64,000 nt of DNA, taken from Acanthaster planci (lineage: Eukaryota; Echinodermata; Asteroidea; Valvatida; Acanthasteridae). Both the position numbers and the translations under genes were made by a program. The stretch covers positions 282,010 to 346,009 of the forward strand of contig NW_019091476.1 of NCBI RefSeq assembly GCF_001949145.1, in the 5' to 3' direction. The number at the start of each line of letters is the position of its first letter. The stretch's first letter is position 1. Positions 60,601 to 64,000 of the stretch are shown here, piece after piece. The notes under the pieces are model-generated. The model was given only the letters and a program-made list of their open reading frames with translations, did not search any database and was not told where the DNA came from.

Positions 60601-62589
60601 CAGTGTAGGTCAATGGGAACCCTCACACATTTTTCACCCATATAGAGTACTGAAACATGATGTCAGTGTTAACCAAGGAGTGTAGTGCAAATGAATGGAG
60701 TACGCGCGCGTTGTTCACGCCCTAGTTCTCATGTTCCTGCCTTTTACACACATGACTGTGAGCGTGACGTGTTCACTTCGGTACTCTACTTGTACTCTTG
60801 TTCGTTTTCATCAGAATGCCAAAGTGAGTGATATATCAAAATAAAGAACTCCGTTTACTCTTTCTCTTGCAAACTGAAACTGAGCCTTAAGACTCATTTT
60901 GTGGTATCCAGTCACAATTCCCTCTTGAAAGACAACTGTGTAAGAGCTGGTGTCTGTGACATCATCACTGGTGCCCTACCAACAGACCTAGCCAGGCCTG
61001 CCAGCTAGACAGTAACATATATTAACCCTATCCCCCTAGGTTGTTGAATTAGAAACGTACTGAAATTCGCAGATTTTAACAGATACAAGCAAGTCACTGT
61101 AATGAGCCCCCAGCTGGACCAAGAGAGGGTGCAATTTTCCTAGCAACATAGGCTACTCTGGTAGGAACTGTACTCTGATAGTTTACGAGTGGCTATGAAA
61201 CGCGAGCGTGCAGTCGCATCGCCACCAACAAAATGAACACTCCCGACCAACATGGCCCTTTTCAACTGATGAGGGGATGCTTCTGCTCAAGGTGGATTAC
61301 TGGCACATGACTGGACAGAACCTCTTCAACTCCATCAAGTTGCCACTGTTAAAGTTTCAGTCATCTGGCATGCATGGACCTCTGTGGTACAGGGGTGACT
61401 TGACAGTGGTTGTACCAAAAGTAACAAAATCAAGCACAGTCCAACACAAGGTACCACCAGCCAGTCACTCCACAGAACTATCACTGTGTGCTCCCATTTA
61501 AACAAGATCCAACACCATCACCCTTGGCCTTTGTTCCTCAATCCAACAAAGCTGAACAAGTTCATAATGTATAACAAATCATTGTTGGAGTTTGAGGGCA
61601 AAGAATATGTAGCCACTTGGGCAATAAGAACGTTGCATACAGTGTTGCAGAAGTTATACTTACACTAAGGTGGATACTGTCATAGATGCCTTTGATCTTG
61701 AGACTGCCACCGAGCGCGGCTTGGGTGAAGCTAACTGTTACATCGGAATGAACGTCAGCACCATCACGCCTGAAGGTCTGGCTGCGGGCTACGCGGAACG
61801 TAATGAAGAGCTCCCTGTTACCAACCGGCATCCGGACTGTCTGGCCATCCTCAACACCTTACACAATCAAAAGAAGAAAACTAAATAACCACAACAGAAA
61901 TATGTCTTTCACTGGAATGCCTTCAAAGAAAAAAAGCTGTTTTTACAGAGGGAACTGAACCTTTGTTGTCATAACATGGAATTTTTTGTACTTTTAATTA
62001 AAAAATTTTTTTTTTTGTTCTGAGCCTGGTGTAGGCTCAGAACCAAAACCAATCAGCAAGCATGAACTGGAAGCAGGTAAAAGCTCCACAGAGATTCTAG
62101 AAAAAATCCACAAAAAGTATAAATCTACACGTTTATTCAGCTATTCCGCCACAAATATGCCAAGTAAGGGCTGTTTACAATGGCAACAATCTGCGCTGAA
62201 TTGGTTGAGTTTATGCCGTGTATATTCAGTGGGCTACAGCATTACTGGCTACATGTTGAGTGTTTAAGCTATTGCATGTATCATAATTCTTTCATTTTTG
62301 CTGCAACGGCCGACATGCGTCATATTATGAGACTATGAGACATCACCAAGCAGACTGCAGATACGCAGTAGTCAAGACAATGACACCAATGATTACTTTG
62401 GAGAATTTCACAGCGTACGTTCTCATGCAATGACTTCTTACCTGCTGGGACGGGCACGGTGACCTTCTTGCGTTGCATGGTTGTCCCTGCGCCCCGACAG
62501 GTCATACAAGGGACGGTGACGATGACACGCATGCCCCTGCACTGCCGGCAGGTCGTCCGCATGACAAAGGGACCGGTGTTGATAGTCTC
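57602..62589 (-). CDS. DNAJA3: DNAJA3 (Tid1), mitochondrial DnaJ co-chaperone, 3' part only
   Basis: DNAJA3 is the mitochondrial Hsp40 that delivers clients to mortalin (HSPA9). Five exons read in phase on the minus strand: 62589-62442, 61857-61664, 59504-59389, 58822-58725 and 57693-57602. They give 215 residues and a TAG stop. The first begins [17 protein letters not shown] and holds the last two CxxC zinc-binding repeats, CRQCRG and CMTCRG, followed by [10 protein letters not shown]. The second has [12 protein letters not shown] and [11 protein letters not shown], the first C-terminal substrate-binding domain. The third has [20 protein letters not shown]. The fourth has [18 protein letters not shown]. 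The last is an acidic stretch ending in [12 protein letters not shown]. The J domain, Gly/Phe region and first two CxxC repeats are missing because the gene continues past the right edge; no further exon is visible in 62590-64000. The gene is convergent with the protocadherin. Confidence 0.95.
57940..58240 (+). repeat. Dispersed ancient repeat, copy 2
   Basis: This matches 42990-43290 in block order, including atattcatgag and the ttctcagaaatgttttcagg block. It lies in the last intron of DNAJA3. Borders are approximate. Confidence 0.45.
59768..60302. mobile_element. Possible hAT-like MITE in a DNAJA3 intron
   Basis: The left end caagggctgtgcgg and the reverse complement of the right end, ctagggcttagtca, share the agggct core. 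Both arms are rich in aatatttga-type sequence in opposite orientation. The flanks contain similar but not cleanly aligned ggaaggt and gaaaggt, which could be a degraded 8-base duplication. There is no coding frame. Superfamily assignment is tentative. Confidence 0.5.
60386..60570. repeat. caagtc-rich repeat block in a DNAJA3 intron
   Basis: Repeated cacaagtcc, caagtcaagtc, gacttgtcactcgacc and gagtcacaagtcagtgggg motifs occur in mixed orientation. They resemble the foldback element at 16571-16837. The end segments gagtcccccacaagt and cacaagtcagtgggg suggest a related but decayed copy. No target duplication was identified. Confidence 0.4.
61111..61293. repeat. Dispersed repeat, copy 2 (first copy at 8200-8340)
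   Basis: Begins cagctggaccaagagagggt and follows the block order of the copy at 8200-8340 through caacaaaatgaacac and ttttcaactgatgagg to ttctgctca. It carries additional bases in the middle. It lies in a DNAJA3 intron. Confidence 0.75.
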
Positions 62590-64000
62590 CTAAACAATCA
62601 ACCCAGCAGAAATAAATTCTTCAAATTTTACTGTAACATAGTCCCCTGTCCTTCGCTGGTTGATTGCTTATAAAACTGAAATGGGAGACATAAAAACCGG
62701 AAGTTCTCTAATGTACAACAGTCACAGACCCAAAAAGCAGTATCTCACTATTTGTAATATCCGAGTCCCGGAATCATGCATAAGGCGTGAGGTCAAAATA
62801 CAAAGGTTAAGAAACAGTTCAACGGTTTGAAAAGAACCATCTGCCCTGGACTGTCTAGCTTCACGAGCAACCCTGACAACAATGGAGTTTGTGGCTTACA
62901 CAGCCGTAGTTGTGAAGACTAGATCCTATTAAAGGAGAACTTCAGTGGGCCTGGTCAGCCTTCCTTGGCTGGCCATAAGGATTAGTGGTTAACACCTTGT
63001 GATAGAGAGGGAAAATCAACTGCTTTGGAAACGTTTTGAGTTTTTTGAGTTGAACATATTTCATGACAAAAAGACATCGCCACAAGATCATTGTTCATCT
63101 TTAAGCGCTTTTTAGACTGGAAAATAGATACGTTTATACGGGCGTGACGGGAAATGCCAAACATGGTTGCCTCCTTTTACCGCCTGACCTATCGTCTCTG
63201 AAAGGAAATATCCACATAGACAATATGAATTTATTTGGAACTTCAGTCAGGTGTACCATATTCTTTGAAGGTAATAAAAAAAAGTCAAACTCCGCATCAA
63301 ATAGTGCTGCAAGTATGTGTCAAGGTTTGGAACGTATGGGCGCGGCTATAGGAGATTGGCAAATATCATAATAAATCTGAATATACATNGAGCACGATTG
63401 GATGTAGTTAGAATTTTGAAATGTTATGCAGCGACAATGCCGTACGTTGCATGTTCTTGGCTGATTTCTGAGTGATTCTCACCACATGCTTTTCACAACC
63501 ATCTCATGATGCGGGCCATTGTAAGTTTTAGTATGTTCACGCAGGTGTGGAGCACGCTGTACAACTCGTTATCCATTTTTCGTTGTGTTTGTTTTTTATT
63601 AAGTTTTCTTTTATGTGTTCCCGCGTGCCATCGATGAAATGCCTTATTAAAGCCATACATCCAAACCGAACAGTTTGGTTCAGTTCAAAAGTGCCTTGTT
63701 TGATGATTTTTGCCTCAGTTCAGCGGTTCGCCTGCAGCACTAGATTAAATTGTGTTTATTGTTTTAATTTACTGTGCATTAAAGTTTCATAGGTAAAGTC
63801 AAACACCAGAGATTAGTATAAAACCCGACATGTTTGTTTTCCAACATGAATTTTGTGCAGCCACAAAGTATACAAAGAGTACAAAAGAATCCCACGTATA
63901 AAACATATTGCAATGTGCACGCATGTACTACTGACTTCAAGGAAAAACATGTATCCTCAAATCGTGCAGATGCAGCCGCGAAGTGAAAGTGTGTAGTTCG
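62590..64000 (-). other. DNAJA3 intron running to the window edge
   Basis: The exon at 62589 opens with an acceptor, and the preceding DNAJA3 exon should end just before the conserved ETINTGP. No sequence with the expected CxxCxGxG pattern occurs on the minus strand here, so this intron is at least 1.4 kb and leaves the window. One undetermined base is at 63390. Confidence 0.6.

Noticed and set aside
62590-64000. Search for the upstream DNAJA3 zinc-finger exon
   Set aside because: No CxxCxGxG coding pattern ending before the conserved ETINTGP was found on the minus strand.

Overview
The window is invertebrate deuterostome nuclear DNA, most likely from an echinoderm. Split genes with GT-AG introns, many small inverted-repeat elements and AT-rich introns show that it is eukaryotic. 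The gene set and frequent short motifs such as acatgtac and taggcctac suggest a sea star or sea urchin relative; the taxon is an inference. There is one 813-base assembly gap (18230-19042) and a single N at 63390.

Four protein genes can be read confidently exon by exon. (1) UFM1, plus strand, 4527-6489: the ubiquitin-fold modifier, complete except for the first exon, which carries only the first two bases of the start codon. (2) Coronin-7 (CORO7/POD1), minus strand, 27532 down to about 10154: 23 coding exons, about 947 residues, two tandem WD propellers and an acidic tail. (3) A delta-type protocadherin, plus strand, 46648-51545: three coding exons, 1273 residues, with the ectodomain and membrane span in one large exon. 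(4) The 3' part of DNAJA3 (Tid1), minus strand, 62589 down to 57602: five exons; the 5' part lies beyond the right edge.

Layout: 1-4526 is repeat-bearing sequence and presumed UFM1 5' sequence; UFM1 and CORO7 are convergent; 28.1-46.6 kb is a long region with no recognised gene, holding a degraded Ty3/gypsy LTR retrotransposon (33972-38856) whose right LTR is split by a large foldback element of 53-bp units; then the protocadherin; then 51.5-57.6 kb, a repeat-rich interval between the convergent protocadherin and DNAJA3.

The genes do not form a pathway. UFM1 is a protein modifier, coronin-7 an actin/Golgi trafficking factor, the protocadherin an adhesion receptor and DNAJA3 a mitochondrial Hsp70 co-chaperone. 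The notable context is that CORO7 and DNAJA3 are also close neighbours on human 16p13.3, so this looks like old microsynteny interrupted here by a protocadherin. I found no convincing undescribed gene system. The unusual material is the nested transposon and a set of non-autonomous inverted-repeat elements.
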